DNA of 64,000 bases from Paraburkholderia silviterrae (GTDB lineage Bacteria > Pseudomonadota > Gammaproteobacteria > Burkholderiales > Burkholderiaceae). Shown here piece after piece: positions 8,604 through 16,843 of the stretch. The first letter of the stretch is position 1, and every line of letters begins with the position of its first letter. The translations under genes and the position numbers were made by a program. A model generated the notes under the pieces. That model saw only the letters and a list, made by a program, of their open reading frames with translations, had not been told where the DNA came from and made no database searches. The stretch is from positions 62,599-126,598 of the forward strand of contig NZ_SMRP01000006.1 of NCBI RefSeq assembly GCF_004353915.1, read 5' to 3'.

Positions 8604-9284
8604 ATGACAGCCCCTGCGAATTTCAACGGACAGCGCCCGGTGATCGACCCGAACGACGCCGCCATGCTGCTGATCGACCACCAGAGCGGACTATTCCAGA
8701 CGGTCAAGGACATGGAAATGACGGTCCTGCGCAATCACGCGATTGCGCTCGCGAAGATGGCGACGCTGTGCAAGATCCCCGTCATCACGACGGCCTCGGT
8801 GCCGCAAGGGCCGAACGGCCCGCTGATCCCGGAGATCCACGAGAGCGCCCCGCACGCGACCTACGTCGCCCGCAAAGGCCAGATCAATGCGTGGGACAAC
8901 CCGGATTTCGTCGCCGCGGTCAAGGCGACCGGCCGCAAGACGCTGATCATTGCCGGCACGATCACGAGCGTCTGCATGGCGTTTCCCGCCATTTCCGCCG
9001 TGCAGGAGGGCTATAAGGTGTTCGCCGTGGTCGATGCTTCGGGCACCTACTCGAAGATGGCGCAGGAAATCACGCTCGCGCGCGTGGTGCAGGCCGGGGT
9101 CGTGCCGATGGATACCGCCGCGGTCGCCTCGGAGTTGCAGCAGACATGGCATCGTCCCGATGCGCAGCAATGGGCCGAGGTTTACGGGATGATCTTCCCC
9201 CCGTACCGTCTGCTCATCGAGAGCTATATAAAGGCACAGGACGTCCTGAAGAACAATGAAAAGCTGGACTCCGAACGCGCCTGA
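8604..9284 (+). CDS. isochorismatase-family hydrolase (YcaC-like)
   Basis: This 226-aa cysteine-hydrolase-fold protein should hydrolyse an amide, isochorismate-like or related substrate in the cytoplasm. The catalytic Asp is in LLIDHQSG (about residue 29) and the nucleophile Cys in [11 protein letters not shown] (about residue 121). A Lys sits in [13 protein letters not shown]. The GQINAWDN block is typical of the YcaC subgroup, whose substrate is not settled. The ATG at 8604 follows AAGGAG. It is separated from a second paralogue (10488) by about 1.2 kb of mostly decayed DNA, so the pair may once have been part of a larger cluster. Confidence 0.85.
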   Translation: MTAPANFNGQRPVIDPNDAAMLLIDHQSGLFQTVKDMEMTVLRNHAIALAKMATLCKIPVITTASVPQGPNGPLIPEIHESAPHATYVARKGQINAWDNPDFVAAVKATGRKTLIIAGTITSVCMAFPAISAVQEGYKVFAVVDASGTYSKMAQEITLARVVQAGVVPMDTAAVASELQQTWHRPDAQQWAEVYGMIFPPYRLLIESYIKAQDVLKNNEKLDSERA

Positions 9285-9596
9285 GGAATCCGGACGGGTG
9301 CGGTGGGTCAAACGCGCAGAGTGTCATTACGGCGAACGGTAGTGACGCCTCGGAACGGCAAGGCAATCCGGCTATTGCGCGAGATCGGGCCGCCGGATCG
9401 CGCGCGGCGAACTCGCCTGGCGGCCCACCGGCCGCCAGTCGCCCGCCAACAGCGCTTCTATGACAATGCCCGCTGCCGTTTCGCAGCTCCTGCACGACCG
9501 GCATCCTGACCTTCCCGCGAGGAGCGGTCCTGCCAGGCCTGGATGTCCTGCTTCACCCAATCCGGAATGGCCGCATAAATAGCAACGAGAGAATCA

Positions 9597-9812
9597 ATGG
9601 AACAAGCAAACATGGAGTTCAAGCTGAGCAATCTGACCGGCAACGATGATGCGAACATCATCATTCGTGGCGTCCGGTCGGTCGATCCGGACGCCCGGGT
9701 CGGAGTGGACCTGCCCGCCATGACCGTCCAGGTCGATTCATGGCTGATGCCCGAGGAATTCCTGATCGCATTCAACGAGGCGGGGTACGACGTCCGGATC
9801 AGCCGGGCCTGA
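9597..9812 (+). CDS. HMA-fold (heavy-metal-associated-like) small protein without CXXC
   Basis: A 71-aa protein whose layout matches the ferredoxin-like fold of copper chaperones: strand MEFKLSNLTG, helix about ANIIIRGVRSVDP, strands ARVGVDLPAMTVQVDS, helix PEEFLIAFNEAGY, strand DVRIS. The metal-binding CXXC of true HMA domains is replaced by the segment GNDDAN, so metal binding by the usual route is unlikely. The ATG at 9597 or the internal ATG at 9612 could be the start. It stands alone between two isochorismatase-type genes. The fold assignment is pattern-based and moderately sure; the role is unknown. Confidence 0.55.
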   Translation: MEQANMEFKLSNLTGNDDANIIIRGVRSVDPDARVGVDLPAMTVQVDSWLMPEEFLIAFNEAGYDVRISRA

Positions 9813-9820
9813 GCACCAGT

Positions 9821-9844
9821 CAGTCGAAGCAGACGCTTCGACTG
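9821..9844. terminator. strong hairpin after the HMA-like gene
   Basis: CAGTCGAAGC (9821-9830) pairs perfectly with GCTTCGACTG (9835-9844) around an AGAC loop, 9 bases past the stop at 9812. There is no T-run, so termination would need another factor; mRNA end protection is equally possible. Confidence 0.5.
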
Positions 9845-10028
9845 ACGCGCGGCGGACGCGACCGCGCCCAATGTCCCACGCGTTTGCCGGCGGCCGATGG
9901 GTATCCGGCCAGCCCGGCAACGCCTATCGGCCGCATCCCTTCAGCACCACTTCGTTGAACTGATCTCCTCGTAACGCCAGCTGAGCCCCGGTGGCTTGTT
10001 GAACTGGCGTATTACACCAGCCAGGCGT

Positions 10029-10181
10029 TCTGTGAGAGATAGGGTCGGCGTCGGCACCCAGTCCGGTGCGCATCAAAGCGACCTGGCAAGCCTGCGTTTT
10101 CAGCATCTGTTGAATGACGGACTCGGGCATCCGAATCCCGGCGTCAACTTCAGCGAAATCTACTTCCAGTACAACGTCTGA
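10029..10181 (+). pseudogene. C-terminal coding relic of unknown protein
   Basis: This stretch has a marked G/C third-position bias and encodes a protein-like tail ending GHPNPGVNFSEIYFQYNV and a stop, but no start or upstream domain is present in this frame. A neighbouring frame just upstream (ELAYYTSQAFCER) also looks protein-like, which suggests a frameshift within a decaying gene. I do not recognise the family. The remainder of 9845-10487 shows no gene; the GGAAAGGAG at its end is the ribosome-binding site of the next one. Confidence 0.3.
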
Positions 10182-10487
10182 CGAGTGGCCCGCAACCCGG
10201 ATGGCACGCGCGCCGCCGTGACGTTCGACCACGCCGAACACTGTGTTCGAAAGATAGGACTCACGCTGTTGAGGGCCATTCGCATATGCTTGAAAAACTC
10301 AACCGGCACTCTGCCTGGGCACGATCGCAGCCGGGTTCCGTCTCCCCGCGGTCTCGGCCCGCCCGCCGCCGGCATCCCAGCGCACGCGGGGCGGGCCGCC
10401 GGAAGAGCCGCGATGTCGTTGCTGTAATTCGTCGCATCAATATGCGTCGAAAACCGAGTCACTCTATTTTCCGGAAAGGAGAAACTT

Positions 10488-11126
10488 ATGGCTAGCGAAC
10501 CGATTCGCGATCCCGCTAACGACCACCTGCTGACCCCGCAGAACGCCGCATTTGTGATCATCGACTACCAGCCGGTACAGGTGAACTCGATTGCCTCGAT
10601 GGACCGGCAATTGCTGGTCAACAATATCGTCGGCGCGTCGAGAGCAGCGGTGGCCTACAAGCTGCCCATCGTTCATTCGACCGTCAACGTCAAAACCGGC
10701 CTGAACAAGCCGCCGATCCCGCAGTTGCGTGAGGTGCTCGGCGATTATCCGACTTACGACCGCACCTCGATCAACTCGTGGGAAGACGTCGAATTCCGCG
10801 CGGCAGTCAAGGCCACGGGCCGCAAGAAGCTGATCATGACGGCGCTCTGGACGGAGGCGTGCCTGACCTTCCCCGCGCTCGATGCGCTCAAGGAAGGCTA
10901 TGAAGTCTACGTGGTGGTCGATGCGGTAGGTGGAACCTCGGTGGCCGCCCATGAAGCCGCGCTTCGCCGGATAGAGCAGGCGGGGGGCAAGATGATCAGC
11001 GTCCCGCAACTGTTCTGCGAACTGCAGCGCGACTGGGCGCGCAGCGAGACCGTCCCCGCGTTCATCAACCTGTTCATCGAGACCGGCGGAACGGCCGGCA
11101 TTCAGTTCTCCTACGATCGCACCTGA
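10488..11126 (+). CDS. isochorismatase-family hydrolase, second paralogue
   Basis: A 212-aa paralogue of the protein at 8604, with the same fold. The catalytic Asp is in FVIIDYQPVQVNS and the Cys in TALWTEACLTFPALD. The position aligned with the Lys of the first paralogue is Arg (DRTSINSWED against [11 protein letters not shown]), so chemistry or substrate may differ. The ATG at 10488 has an excellent GGAAAGGAG ribosome-binding site. A GC-rich hairpin follows the stop. DoxX and ABM-domain genes downstream suggest a detoxification or quinone/redox setting, but this is context only. Confidence 0.85.
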   Translation: MASEPIRDPANDHLLTPQNAAFVIIDYQPVQVNSIASMDRQLLVNNIVGASRAAVAYKLPIVHSTVNVKTGLNKPPIPQLREVLGDYPTYDRTSINSWEDVEFRAAVKATGRKKLIMTALWTEACLTFPALDALKEGYEVYVVVDAVGGTSVAAHEAALRRIEQAGGKMISVPQLFCELQRDWARSETVPAFINLFIETGGTAGIQFSYDRT

Positions 11127-11131
11127 GCGAA

Positions 11132-11160
11132 CCGGGCGCGGGCACCGTGCTCGCGCCCGG
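11132..11160 (+). terminator. GC-rich hairpin after the isochorismatase gene
   Basis: CCGGGCGCG (11132-11140) pairs with CGCGCCCGG (11152-11160), with a further partly paired inner stem. It starts 6 bases past the stop at 11126. It is followed by ATCTTCC rather than a full T-run. Confidence 0.5.
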
Positions 11161-11219
11161 ATCTTCCGGGCGCACCGTCTACGTCCCGCGGCGCTCGAAC
11201 CTTCATTGCCGGATGCACC

Positions 11220-11606
11220 ATGCTCGACTACTACCTTCTCGCCGGACGTCTATTCATTGCGTTGATGTACGTTCTTAGCGGCTTCAACAAGCTGCTGTTT
11301 TTCCGCCATGGTCTCGCAGAGGTTCAGGCGAAGAACCTGCCCTTTCCCCGCCTCGCGCTCAGTGGCACGATCGTCGTTCAGCTCGTTTGCGGCGCTGCGA
11401 TCATGGCAGGTTGGCAAACCCCGATTGCGTCGGTCCTGCTCGCGATCTTCACGCTCGCGACGGCCGTGGTCTTTTACGACTTCTGGAATCAGCAAGGCAC
11501 GCAACGAACGCTGTTCTTCACGGGGTTTCTCGAGCACATCAGCATTATTGGCGGGTTCGTCATCCTCATCGCATCCGGACCTGGCCGGTTCGTGCTGCCC
11601 TCGTGA
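11220..11606 (+). CDS. DoxX-family membrane protein
   Basis: A 128-aa integral membrane protein with four predicted helices. It begins YYLLAGRLFIALMYVLSGFN, followed by the conserved KL-FF segment, then ALSGTIVVQLVCGAAIMAGW, a third helix ASVLLAIFTLATAVVFYDFW and a last one ISIIGGFVILIASGPG. This is the DoxX/SURF4-like family, linked in several bacteria to redox homeostasis and thiol or quinone stress. Length is typical. The start ATG at 11220 directly follows GGATGCACC. An ABM-domain gene lies 52 bases downstream on the same strand, probably cotranscribed. Confidence 0.88.
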   Translation: MLDYYLLAGRLFIALMYVLSGFNKLLFFRHGLAEVQAKNLPFPRLALSGTIVVQLVCGAAIMAGWQTPIASVLLAIFTLATAVVFYDFWNQQGTQRTLFFTGFLEHISIIGGFVILIASGPGRFVLPS

Positions 11607-11658
11607 TACCGACCTGACCTGCGATTCCCGAATCTTGCCTAACCGTACCAGGACGATC

Positions 11659-11952
11659 GTGAAAGAGCTACATATCATTGCTGTCGTTTACGCTAAAGCC
11701 GGCCGCGAGGAGGAGTTGTGCGCCCACCTGAGCGCCGTGGTCGCTCCTTCCCAGAACGAGGAAGGCAATCTGCGATATGAGCTGCTCCGGGACCAGGATA
11801 ATCCGCTGCGCTTCGTGTTCGTTGAGCAGTGGTCCGACGCAGCATTGCAACAGAAGCATCACGTCGAGGGAAAGCACATTCAGGAGTTTCAGGCGCATGC
11901 CGCCGATGCGGTTGAAAAGGTCGAGGTCTATCGGCTTGACCGAATCGCATGA
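11659..11952 (+). CDS. antibiotic biosynthesis monooxygenase (ABM/YgiN-like) domain protein
   Basis: This protein of about 97 aa has the dimeric alpha-beta barrel of ABM-domain proteins. Strand 1 is LHIIAVVYAKAGREEELCAH, then a helix over LSAVVAPSQNEEGNLRYEL, then FVFVEQWSDAALQQKHHVEG with the conserved W and the H of the family, and finally VEKVEVYRLDRI. YgiN-type members act on quinols or quinones, but many are uncharacterised. The start is the GTG at 11659, with AGGA seven bases upstream; the frame is open further upstream but only over non-homologous sequence. It probably forms a unit with DoxX. Confidence 0.85.
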   Translation: MKELHIIAVVYAKAGREEELCAHLSAVVAPSQNEEGNLRYELLRDQDNPLRFVFVEQWSDAALQQKHHVEGKHIQEFQAHAADAVEKVEVYRLDRIA

Positions 11953-11964
11953 ACGCCAGCTCGC

Positions 11965-12185
11965 ATGAAGACCATTGCACGCATTCGCCTTCTTGACACG
12001 CGCGATCATGCCGTAGACACGGCGACCTCCGTACTCGCTCTGCCAAACGACGCCGATTCGGTCACGTAGGCTGCCGAAATCACAGGCGCGGCTTGGGTCG
12101 AGCTGCTTTTGCCGGCATTTACCGATGGGTGCACATATAGCCAGGCTTGTCCTGAACGCCGAGCGCCAGCGTTTTGGCCTTGCCT
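11965..12185 (+). pseudogene. dead second copy of the DUF934 gene
   Basis: From the ATG at 11965 the DNA aligns codon for codon, without gaps for 62 codons, with the intact DUF934 gene at 62074. Shared blocks include TGCCAAACGACGCCGA and TATAGCCAGGCTT. The copy carries an in-frame TAG at 12067-12069 and loses frame around 12150, after which only weak similarity remains. It cannot make the ~131-aa protein. In the intact locus the gene follows a sulfite/nitrite reductase; here that partner is absent and the ABM gene ends just upstream, so a recombination joint lies near 11955-11965. Confidence 0.85.
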
Positions 12186-12197
12186 GCGAACCGATAG

Positions 12198-12374
12198 TTC
12201 ATCCGCCGATATTTCGCGCTGAATCCTCTATGGAAGTACCGCCAGGAGTTAGTCGAGACGGGCCACTGGGGTGGCGTGAAGGACTCGCTCTTCTACATGA
12301 CCTGCGAAGAAGCGACGAAATGGTGGGACTACAGCAAGGAGGGACGCGGCGGGAGGCAGATCGCCCGGTGTTAG
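12198..12374 (+). pseudogene. tryptophan-rich C-terminal fragment of unknown gene
   Basis: An open frame of 58 codons without a usable start begins FIRRYFALNPLWKYRQELVE and continues through GHWGGVKDSLFYMTCEEATK to a stop. The composition is clearly protein-like and the frame differs from the DUF934 relic just before it. I do not recognise the family. It probably represents the 3' end of a gene whose body was deleted when the region was rearranged. Confidence 0.35.
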
Positions 12375-12408
12375 AATCTTGTAATTCGTCGTAATAGAAG
12401 GCAAGAAA

Positions 12409-13518
12409 ATGGGAGACACATCGGGCGCGCGACGCCTGCTGCATTTGGACGGCATACGAGGACTGCTCGCACTCTCTGTCGCGGCAAGCCACATCTACGG
12501 CTCGATCTACCATTGGGGGCCGACATGGCCCTTCATTGGCTCCTATCTGGCGGTGGACTTCTTTTTCATCCTCTCGGGCTACGTGCTCTCATACACGCTC
12601 TCGAAGGGTGATACGTCGTCGTGGGGCAAGTTCATCGCCAAGCGAGCCTTTCGCCTCTGGCCTCTACACGTGGTGTGCCTCGTGGCGTTCATCGCCGTAG
12701 TGAACAACAACGTACTCACGCAACAGTACGTGCCTGACTGGTGGGACGCTCTCACAGAGCGCCAACTACTGGCCAATATCCTGTTCCTCCAGAACGTGGG
12801 CCTGGGCAACATACCGGTGATGAACGATCCATCCTGGTCGATTTCCATCGAGTTCTGGATCTCCTCGATGCTGCTTTTCCCGGTCGCGCGCCAGAAGTCG
12901 TTGTGGGTGCCTCTAATACTTGCCATCGGGGCATGGGTGTTCATCTTCGCGTTGCACGGGCCGAACTTGCGCGTGCAGTTGAACTTCGTGCACTACGTAA
13001 ATTTTGGCGTTATGCGAGGCGTTGGCGGAATGATGCTCGGGAACGTCCTATTTCGCCTGCACGCGCTTGGCCTGCCCAGTCGCCTGCGCTTTCCAGGGAG
13101 CGCACCTGCGCAAGCTGTCTTCATCGCCATCGTGGCGTGGGCGGTCTTCTACCAGGACGGGCGCGCGTGGCTCGACTTGCCTATCACTCTGGCATTTTGC
13201 TGCGTCGTGCTATTCATGGATGGCGCTCGCGCGTTGGGGCGCCTTTTCTCGCTCGGGCCGCTCGTGTGGCTTGGCGAGATCAGCTTCGCGGTGTACTTGT
13301 GCCACTCAGCGGTGATTATCCTCGCGCCACCGCTCTACTACGACAAGGAGTTTGGAATCTACGCGCCAGCAGTGCTTATGGGCGCAATCGTCGTGGCGTC
13401 CTACATGCTGCACGTCTCTGTCGAACACCCGTCTCGGCGCTTCCTGTACGGCCTCGTGAAGGCCAAAGAGACGTCGCCCGCGCACCCGGCGGCGAACGAC
13501 ACTCACTGGTACTCGTAG
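12409..13518 (+). CDS. acyltransferase 3 (OafA/WecH-type) membrane O-acyltransferase
   Basis: A 369-aa membrane enzyme that should acylate, usually O-acetylate, a surface polysaccharide, lipid or small metabolite. It opens with the family signature LHLDGIRGLLALSVAASH, including the catalytic-type His, followed by FFFILSGYVLSYTL. About ten membrane helices follow, among them NPSWSISIEFWI-like WSISIEFWISSMLLFPVARQ and the C-terminal SFAVYLCHSAVIIL and VEHPSRRF. Length is typical. The ATG at 12409 has AAGGCAAG upstream. A second, divergent acyltransferase 3 is at 19328; both lie in the island, which suggests horizontally acquired envelope-modifying functions. Confidence 0.88.
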   Translation: MGDTSGARRLLHLDGIRGLLALSVAASHIYGSIYHWGPTWPFIGSYLAVDFFFILSGYVLSYTLSKGDTSSWGKFIAKRAFRLWPLHVVCLVAFIAVVNNNVLTQQYVPDWWDALTERQLLANILFLQNVGLGNIPVMNDPSWSISIEFWISSMLLFPVARQKSLWVPLILAIGAWVFIFALHGPNLRVQLNFVHYVNFGVMRGVGGMMLGNVLFRLHALGLPSRLRFPGSAPAQAVFIAIVAWAVFYQDGRAWLDLPITLAFCCVVLFMDGARALGRLFSLGPLVWLGEISFAVYLCHSAVIILAPPLYYDKEFGIYAPAVLMGAIVVASYMLHVSVEHPSRRFLYGLVKAKETSPAHPAANDTHWYS

Positions 13519-13608
13519 ACGATGATTTGTCCAGGTGGCGCCAGCCGCGCACGTTGATGCGTCTGCCGCGGGAGGGGTGCGGTAGCCCGACGGTGCCTAC
13601 CGGAAACG

Positions 13609-14044
13609 TCAGACAGTTGCAGGTTGAGTCGAAACGATCTTCTCGCACCGCGCCTGCACGAGATCAATGCTGTGATCGCCGAAGCCACCCATGCCGGGCC
13701 ATTGGCCAGCAGGAATCACGGCATAGCCGACATCCTTGAGCCAGATGTGGTCCTGGTGCGGGCGAGCCTGCCAGCGCGCAGATCGACCCAAGGCCAGGCG
13801 CACCAACTATCCCGGCCGTTTAGCACGCAAACCATGTCGGCGAACTCGCGCGTGCGTCGCATAGAACTGCGCGTCGGCGAACTTGGGCGCCTCGAACGAG
13901 TGCAGTGCGCCGATCTGCGCCTCCGGGATGAAGAGCGGCGTCAGGTGCGTGCGCGAGGGTGCACTTCTGATGACCCGGCACGAAGACGTGAGCGGGTTTA
14001 TGTGCGCAGTTGCGATAGCCGATCTCAATTGGGTGTTTGCTCAT
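13609..14044 (-). pseudogene. decayed gene of unknown function
   Basis: Reading leftward, protein-like segments occur in successive frames: GHQKCTLAHAPDAALHPGG, then PLFIPEAQIGALHSFEAPKF plus ADAQFYATHARVRRHGL, then HIWLKDVGYAVIPAGQWPGM with GGFGDHSIDLVQARCEKIV to a stop at 13609. No single frame spans them, so at least two frameshifts are needed. I cannot name the family. It sits between the acyltransferase and the repressor gene. The rest of 13519-14150 holds no other gene. Confidence 0.4.
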
Positions 14045-14150
14045 GCGGAGGTTCGCTAAATAGTCGCGCTCCCAACACGTATAGATTTGTTAGACTAAAG
14101 GTGAAGAAAAACAATACCCGCATCGTTTAGATTTCCTATACCCTCCGCGC

Positions 14151-15080
14151 ATGGAAATGAAACTCTGGATCCACTCCGCCCGAAAGAAAGCCGGCCTAAC
14201 ACAGGAACAGCTTGGTGAAAGGCTCGGAGTAACGAAAGGAAACATGTCCGCTTGGGAGAATGACCGACACGAGCCAAGCTATGCTCAGATCCAAGAGATG
14301 GCCGCGTTGGTGAATCTGCCGCTTCCCGATACCGGGGGAGCCCCAGCTGCATCGGCACCAGTGCTTGGCAAGCCGATCCGGGAACGCCTCGAGGAAATGC
14401 GTCAAGAGAATGGCTTGGACACCCGCGCTTTTGCTGATCGGCTCAAGATCCCCGCTGCGCGTGTGGAAGCGTGGCTCCAAAACGGAGCCGCTAGCGTAGA
14501 AGACGCTGTGTCCATCCAGAGCGAATTCGGTTACAGCGTGGCCTGGACTCTCGCCGGCATTGGCGAGAAGAAAGTCCTCGCGCAACCGCCTGAAGAACCG
14601 AGCCCGCCGCCCGAGGGCGATCCGCGAACGCTTTCGGCATATAGCCACGAATATCGGCCCAAAGCGGTAAGTAAGTGCCGACGACTGGCTGTGGTCGGCA
14701 TGGCGCAACTAGGTGACAACGGAATCTGGGCGGACATCGAGTACGCCGTGGGCCATGGAGACGGGTATGTCGATTGGCCAACTGCCGACACGGACGCATA
14801 CGCACTGCAATGCGAGGGCGAATCGATGTTGCCGCGCATTCGTCCGGGCGAGTTTGTCATCGTCGAACCCAATCAGCCGATCCAACCTGGCGATGAAGTA
14901 TTGGTCAGGTCAGTCGACGGGCGCGTCATGGTCAAAGAATTCCTCTACAAGGCCGCCGGGCGCTGTCATCTTGCATCCGTCAATGTGTCCCATGGACGAA
15001 TATCGATCAGCGTCGAAGAAACTGAAAAGATGCACTATGTCGGTGGAATCGCAAAACCGTCCAAATGGCGCCCCGACTAA
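14151..15080 (+). CDS. phage-type repressor: two HTH domains plus S24 LexA-like peptidase domain
   Basis: A 309-aa transcriptional repressor of the CI/LexA class. The first XRE-type HTH spans residues ~4-60 (ARKKAGLTQEQLGERLGVTK). A second HTH-like unit spans ~74-135 (IRERLEEMRQENGLDTRAFA). The C-terminal half is an S24 peptidase domain: the self-cleavage region VVGMAQLGDNG, the catalytic Ser in CEGESMLPRIRPGEFV (about residue 225) and the Lys in GRVMVKEF (about 263). Such proteins cleave themselves on RecA activation and switch on prophage or island genes. The tandem second HTH is less usual. No intact phage lysis or replication genes are nearby, so it may be an orphan of the decayed island. 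Confidence 0.88.
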   Translation: MEMKLWIHSARKKAGLTQEQLGERLGVTKGNMSAWENDRHEPSYAQIQEMAALVNLPLPDTGGAPAASAPVLGKPIRERLEEMRQENGLDTRAFADRLKIPAARVEAWLQNGAASVEDAVSIQSEFGYSVAWTLAGIGEKKVLAQPPEEPSPPPEGDPRTLSAYSHEYRPKAVSKCRRLAVVGMAQLGDNGIWADIEYAVGHGDGYVDWPTADTDAYALQCEGESMLPRIRPGEFVIVEPNQPIQPGDEVLVRSVDGRVMVKEFLYKAAGRCHLASVNVSHGRISISVEETEKMHYVGGIAKPSKWRPD

Positions 15081-15083
15081 AAC

Positions 15084-16412
15084 ATGGAAGAAGTTGCGTT
15101 CTTTATGAACGCGTTCTCCACCGCCCCCCACAACGTTACATTCGAATTCCTGGACTCCCGGCTTCCCGCGAAGCAGGCAATGAGTCACCTAAGAATCTCA
15201 AGAAAAATCAGCATGAACAGCGTTCTTACACTGCTTAAATTCCTCTCATATCCGATCCGCAGGCCAGTGAAACGGGCGTCGCGTATCTCTGCGATTCATA
15301 CGATAACCCACCGCGTCTTCTCGCCGGAAGGCGGGAAGGGAGGCGGTTCCGCCGTTCAGTCGTGTCAGCAAATACTTTTGAAAGATCGCCACGGTGACTT
15401 GGCGCTGAAGTACTCGTACTTCGAAAACAATAGATATTGGGAGAACTGGGATCCTCGCCTTGCAGACCTTTGGGCGGGTGCATTCTTTGCTATCAGCAAA
15501 ACAAAAGACGAGTCAGATGCAGCTTACATTACGCATGACTACGCCACTGCATTCGGCCTTGCAATATTGGGCAAGAAATTCGTGTACGTCTCTCACTTAC
15601 AGGGGCCACGCGTCGAAGAGAAATATAATTACAATGAAAAATTTACGCGCCTCGATCGAAGAATAGTCAACTTCTGCGAGAGATTCGTCTTCAAGAGAGC
15701 GCACTACGTGTGCTTTCCGAGCGTCGGCGCGAAGGACTATTATTTCGCGAGTCCCTATCGAAGCCTTGAGCAAAAGCACGTACGGATTGGGCCCGTCCTT
15801 TATAACACGCTATATGCCGACCCAATTCCGGAGCGCGTCTCGTCAATCAGCGAAGATCGTGAAAGTCTCACCTTTATATCGGTAGGCGCCCTGACATCAG
15901 CAAAGGGAATCGATCAGCTTCCGGCATTCTTCGATGAATTTTTGAAGATGCATACGGGCAATGTTCGGTGGATAGTGGTTGGGAACGGGCCACTCAAAGA
16001 GCAGTTCCTCCACGTGACCGCCGAGCTCGCGAAGCGCCATGACCGCCTCGCCATTCATCTTGTGGAGTCATGCGCCTACAGTCAAGTTCGTTATCTGATG
16101 AGCATTTCAGACGTCTACATTATGTTCCATCGAATCTCGATCTTCGATTTGGCAACTCTGGAAGCGATGAAAGATGGTAAATGCATTGTGCTTTCGAACG
16201 TTGGCGGCAATCCAGAATTCAACAAGACCGGGAATATTATTTTCCATGAATCTGACAACCGAGATACCGCAACCAGGCTAACAAATGCAAACATCCTCGA
16301 CCTTAAGTCGCGGAACAAGTCTGCATACGAAAGGTATTTCTCGAATACGGTATTTGTCGAGTCCTACCACGGAGTGATTGATGACTTGCGACGTTCTGCG
16401 AACGGGGAGTGA
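15084..16412 (+). CDS. glycosyltransferase family 4-like protein
   Basis: A GT-B-fold glycosyltransferase of up to 442 aa. The C-terminal Rossmann half carries FISVGALTSAKGIDQLPAFF, then WIVVGNGPLKEQF, then the donor-binding region ISIFDLATLEAMKDGKCIVL with the E-x7-E arrangement and SNVGGNPEF. The N-terminal half (YVSHLQGPRVEEKY) would bind the acceptor. The true start is uncertain: ATGs at 15084, 15180 and 15213 are all possible, and the first 30-40 residues look unlike the family, so 15213 (MNSVLTLLKF) is attractive. The gene is visibly richer in A/T than its neighbours, a sign of transfer. It probably acts on a surface polysaccharide. Confidence 0.8.
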   Translation: MEEVAFFMNAFSTAPHNVTFEFLDSRLPAKQAMSHLRISRKISMNSVLTLLKFLSYPIRRPVKRASRISAIHTITHRVFSPEGGKGGGSAVQSCQQILLKDRHGDLALKYSYFENNRYWENWDPRLADLWAGAFFAISKTKDESDAAYITHDYATAFGLAILGKKFVYVSHLQGPRVEEKYNYNEKFTRLDRRIVNFCERFVFKRAHYVCFPSVGAKDYYFASPYRSLEQKHVRIGPVLYNTLYADPIPERVSSISEDRESLTFISVGALTSAKGIDQLPAFFDEFLKMHTGNVRWIVVGNGPLKEQFLHVTAELAKRHDRLAIHLVESCAYSQVRYLMSISDVYIMFHRISIFDLATLEAMKDGKCIVLSNVGGNPEFNKTGNIIFHESDNRDTATRLTNANILDLKSRNKSAYERYFSNTVFVESYHGVIDDLRRSANGE

Positions 16413-16843
16413 TCGCGTAGTAGGCAACGCAAACGGAAGCGCGCTTGGTGACGGGATTCCGCTTATCGGGAGCAAATGAGAGCTTCCCACAGGGGCGCTA
16501 GCACCGGGCTCGCTCGCACAGCAGGAGCTAGCCTCTGCCAACCAGGAGCGCTGCGGAAGTGGGGCCTCCGGCACCCAATCGAACTACGGGGGGCGCAGGA
16601 GCTCAATTCGGGCATGCTGCGGCATTCCGGACGGACCCTGCCGGGAAAGGGAGCGTGGCTCCCTTTTTTTAGCGGGCATGTATCGCTTTTCTTGACTTTT
16701 GCGTATGGCTTTTCTATGCGTCTTCTCAAGCGCTCCCTACGAGCGCCTGGCGTCAGCAGTGGGCTAAGCGGAGAGCATTGCCGCGCAGTGCTCTGTACTT
16801 AGCCCACCTCTCACCACATCCCGCTTGATCGCCGGAGTGAGAG
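16413..16843. other. island intergenic region
   Basis: About 430 bases. Apart from the terminator hairpin at 16649-16670, I see no convincing gene. Overlapping open frames on both strands (plus 16476-16802, minus 16463-16729) have no clear codon bias, starts or motifs. GC content drops after 16670. Confidence 0.4.
16649..16670 (+). terminator. intrinsic terminator
   Basis: GGGAGC (16649-16654), a three-base loop GTG, and GCTCCC (16658-16663) are followed by seven T residues. This is a textbook rho-independent terminator on the plus strand, about 240 bases after the glycosyltransferase stop. Confidence 0.85.

Noticed and set aside
16560..16600. AATCGAACTACGG-like stretch resembling a tRNA T-arm on the reverse strand
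   Set aside because: No acceptor or anticodon stem can be built around it.
16463..16802. Overlapping open frames on both strands in the island intergenic region
   Set aside because: No codon bias or starts on either strand, and a terminator hairpin lies inside both.
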